Assembly: GCA_964017195.1 (NCBI GenBank)
Contig: OZ024894.1
Location: 37,068,923-37,132,922, forward strand
Source of the DNA: Siderastrea radians
Lineage: Eukaryota; Cnidaria; Anthozoa; Scleractinia; Rhizangiidae
DNA length: 64,000 bases
Reading direction: 5' to 3'
The stretch's first letter is position 1; the number at the start of each line of letters is the position of its first letter. The notes below the pieces were generated by a model that was not told the origin of the DNA, searched no databases, and saw only the letters and a program-made list of their open reading frames with translations. Positions 61,681-64,000 of this stretch are shown piece after piece. The position numbers and the translations under genes were made by a program.

Positions 61681-61805
61681 ATCTTTAAAAATTAAGCCCT
61701 AAAAACGTCAAACCAACTTTAAAAAGCTAAACACAAATTCATAAGAATGTTGTTAATAATGCAACCGATTCGCAATTTGTTCATTTGCATCCGGCATTCT
61801 GTTGT

Positions 61806-64000
61806 TCATTCTCGGTCGCACAGCCCAGCGCAATTGCACAGTGCTGTGCACGGCAGTTCGGCTTTAACGCATTTGCATCGTCCTGCACAACCTCTTTCAC
61901 TCTTGCAACCACATTTCAATAGCTCCTGACAGCTCTGTGATGCCTGGGGAATTGTCATCCACAAGGGCGCCCACATATCATTAGCGACTTTCACCCAGCC
62001 CCATTCACTTGGACACGGAAACGGAGGAGACGGCACCAAAGAATTGCCCCAGCAGCCAGCCTGGTACGTGGACCTCTTTGCATGTTGACGTAAGGCATCT
62101 GAGGTGGGAGGAATGGCTTCAATATCTCTCCCTTTACGTGTAAATAGGTCCCTCCGCGCATCATTTACTTTCATGCAAGTGCTGGTACGATCATACATGA
62201 TGGTGACGTATCGCTCAAGAATAGGCATCACCTCATCCACAACATCCACCTTTGGAGCAATGCTAAGAGCTTGGAAAGCTGCCGTCACCTCATTGAACGC
62301 GCCCCACGCTTCCCATGCTGTCTTTTTGCCATAGTGGGCAAAAGACGACGTTTGATCACAGCCTGTGAAGGCGTGAAATGCGAGGAGAGCTTGTGACTTT
62401 TCTTCGCCAATACTACGGGATATGTCGTGTGCTGGCAAATATGCCAACACCAAACTCAATCCAAAGCTCGGACAAGGAAAGGTATTGGAATTTTGCAACT
62501 ACGATGACTACAACATCCGTATCGACAGTGCGTACCATTATTTAGTGTACCCACGTCTTGCAGCGTCAGCGGCATGTAGTAGGAGCCTCATATCGGCTTC
62601 TTCGTGTTTGCAAGGTGATAGGTCTGCGGCTTCCGTTCTGTCATTGTTAAAGACTACTGACTCATGTTTAGTAGATACTACTTCTCCATGGTCAGTTCCA
62701 ATTGTGGTAAGCTGCTCGGCCAGGTAAAGGAAAAGTTCCTCTTTGTTCTCATCAACCCTCAAGAAGGCTGTCCAATTTCCAGGGACCCTGGTGTCCGGTC
62801 TGACGAGTCTACGGACACCCTTTCCTTTCTTGCTTCGTGCAGAATCTTTAAGACTGCCCGGGAGGTATCTGTCCCATACCACATCCACCTTCTCGACATT
62901 CCTTAACTGGTTTGTTACGTATGGAAGGAAGACGGTCTCGCTGTACTCTTGAAATGTCTTGGAGGCTCCAGGTTTAAGCATGTTAACGATGGCTGCACCA
63001 TCTAGTAGCAGAGCTTCAACAGATGGCCTTTGTGCTTGTGCTAGTCCATTCTTCTCGAGACACGCTAACAAATCCGATTTGGTACCAGATCTGAGCTTCC
63101 CATACTGAGATAACGAAAGGGGGAAAACTCTGGTTCTCGTGACCAAAGAATACTTCCAAATCATTATCCCTGACCTGACATGAAACGTAAAGACGGGAAA
63201 AGAGAGAGCAGTTGCTTTTTAGTGATGCTATCTTGAGTTCATCGCTACACTTCTCTTTTATAGCGGGACGACTGCTGAATAGTGGCAGCTTGTTTTCTGG
63301 ATTGTATCAAACAGTGGTGTTGTTCTCTCCTGCAGCCTTTTGGTAACAAACTGCTGATACTGATCCTTGCCTAGTTGCTCTACAGTTCTGACCGCTTCAA
63401 CAACCTTGGAATCCGCAATGTCACGGGTGTCTAGCACAAACAAATCTCCAGTTTGGTCTGCAAAGGGGTTGCCCATTTCTTCAATGGTGCTACAAACTGC
63501 GTTCACTTGATTCCGGAAAGTGTTTTGGACCCCTTTCATTTGCTCGTGGTGGTGTAAATCTTCTTGCTCTTCTTGAATCGCTATATTCCTGACCAATACC
63601 TGGGACAACTCGAAATCGTTGATTATTCTTGACATTTCTGGTCCAGATACCATCCAGCGCAATAACTGAGTTGAACTCTCTGTTAAGCCAATAGCTCCTC
63701 CGTCACCTTTGACGATCTTGTTATTTTGCTCATGCGCTTGATCAATGGGAAGCGAGGAAAATGCACGGTTGGTTTTATTCACCACAAAATTACCGTTCTT
63801 GAACTCTGCAGCTATTGCTGGAATTTCTGTTTCAAGACATTCCATATCGCGAATATGAACTGGCAGCCATCTCGCGTAGTGGGTGCGGTCTAAAGCAAAA
63901 AACCACGGCGCTAGCGATTTGCAGGCATCCTTGTAAAGTTGAAAGTTCCCTTCCCTCAAAGACCGGACGAATATCGGAATGGTGAGCTGGAAGTGAAGCG
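61806..64000 (-). pseudogene. CXC-domain, PIN/FEN-like dispersed gene family member, frameshifted
   Basis: Three successive minus-strand blocks form one protein: 63959-63258 (LDRTHYARWLPVHIRDMECL, FSSLPIDQAHEQNNKIVKGD), 63164-62538 (LLLDGAAIVNMLKPGASKTF, VDVVWDRYLPGSLKDSAR, CKHEEADMRLLLHAADAARR) and 62498-61806 (ALLAFHAFTGCDQTSSFAHY, then a Cys-rich CGCKSERGCAGRCKC and CTALCNCAGLC). At least three frameshifts separate them. Acidic residues in D-G-A, D-x-Y and H-E-E-A-D-x-R suggest a PIN/FEN-type nuclease core, and the end resembles a CXC (tesmin-type) zinc domain. I know this layout from many-copy genes in cnidarian and other invertebrate genomes, likely mobile or domesticated, but not a named family. 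The 5' end runs off the window. Confidence 0.55.

Overview
This window is a stretch of animal genomic DNA. It has intron-split genes with GT/AG splice sites, tRNA-derived repeats, and a very dense load of transposons with short inverted-repeat elements between them. The mix of DIRS, Crypton-like, Penelope-like and L1-like elements, with an EGF/SEA membrane protein and a C-type lectin, fits a cnidarian, most likely an anthozoan such as a stony coral. That assignment is inference from family associations; no database search was run.

The main host gene is on the minus strand, about 60.05 kb down to 18.49 kb. I can assemble 14 exons whose splice phases all agree: three 111-nt split EGF exons (60048-59938, 59861-59751, 58301-58191), one 196-nt EGF exon (43742-43547), four 114-nt whole EGF exons (37158-37045, 36597-36484, 35307-35194, 34776-34663), a Ser/Thr-rich linker (28434-28147), four exons carrying a SEA-type module (22635-22535, 21852-21794, 19943-19786, 19138-18983), and a last exon with a transmembrane helix, cytoplasmic tail and stop (18792-18491). 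The 5' end lies outside what I can see. Two neighbouring EGF exons are a recent 1290-bp tandem duplication, and a dead EGF copy sits at 43003-43072.

The introns are filled with mobile DNA. At 46421-56787 an L1-like LINE with 15-bp target-site duplications is interrupted by a nearly complete DIRS-type retrotransposon (about 50205-55036). At 28710-34346 a 5.6-kb element has long terminal inverted repeats, a Crypton-like tyrosine recombinase and three other proteins; it is the best candidate for something under-described. At 23000-27755 a large inverted structure is built from two Penelope-like 3' ends (GIY-YIG domain), with other insertions inside. At 20527-21300 an array of tRNA-like units sits between 13-bp duplications inside an older repeat whose uninterrupted relative is at 3 kb.

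The left 18 kb (outside the main gene) holds a broken protein-primed-type DNA polymerase B, a two-exon C-type lectin domain with one frameshift, a 5'-truncated L1-like element (minus), a single polycystin-like exon, a decayed coding stretch and several short inverted-repeat elements. The right end (61.8-64 kb, minus) is a broken gene of a cysteine-rich (CXC-type) family that runs off the window.

Most protein-coding mobile genes are damaged by frameshifts or stops, so much of the window is relic. The DIRS element and the recombinase of the 5.6-kb element are the least decayed.
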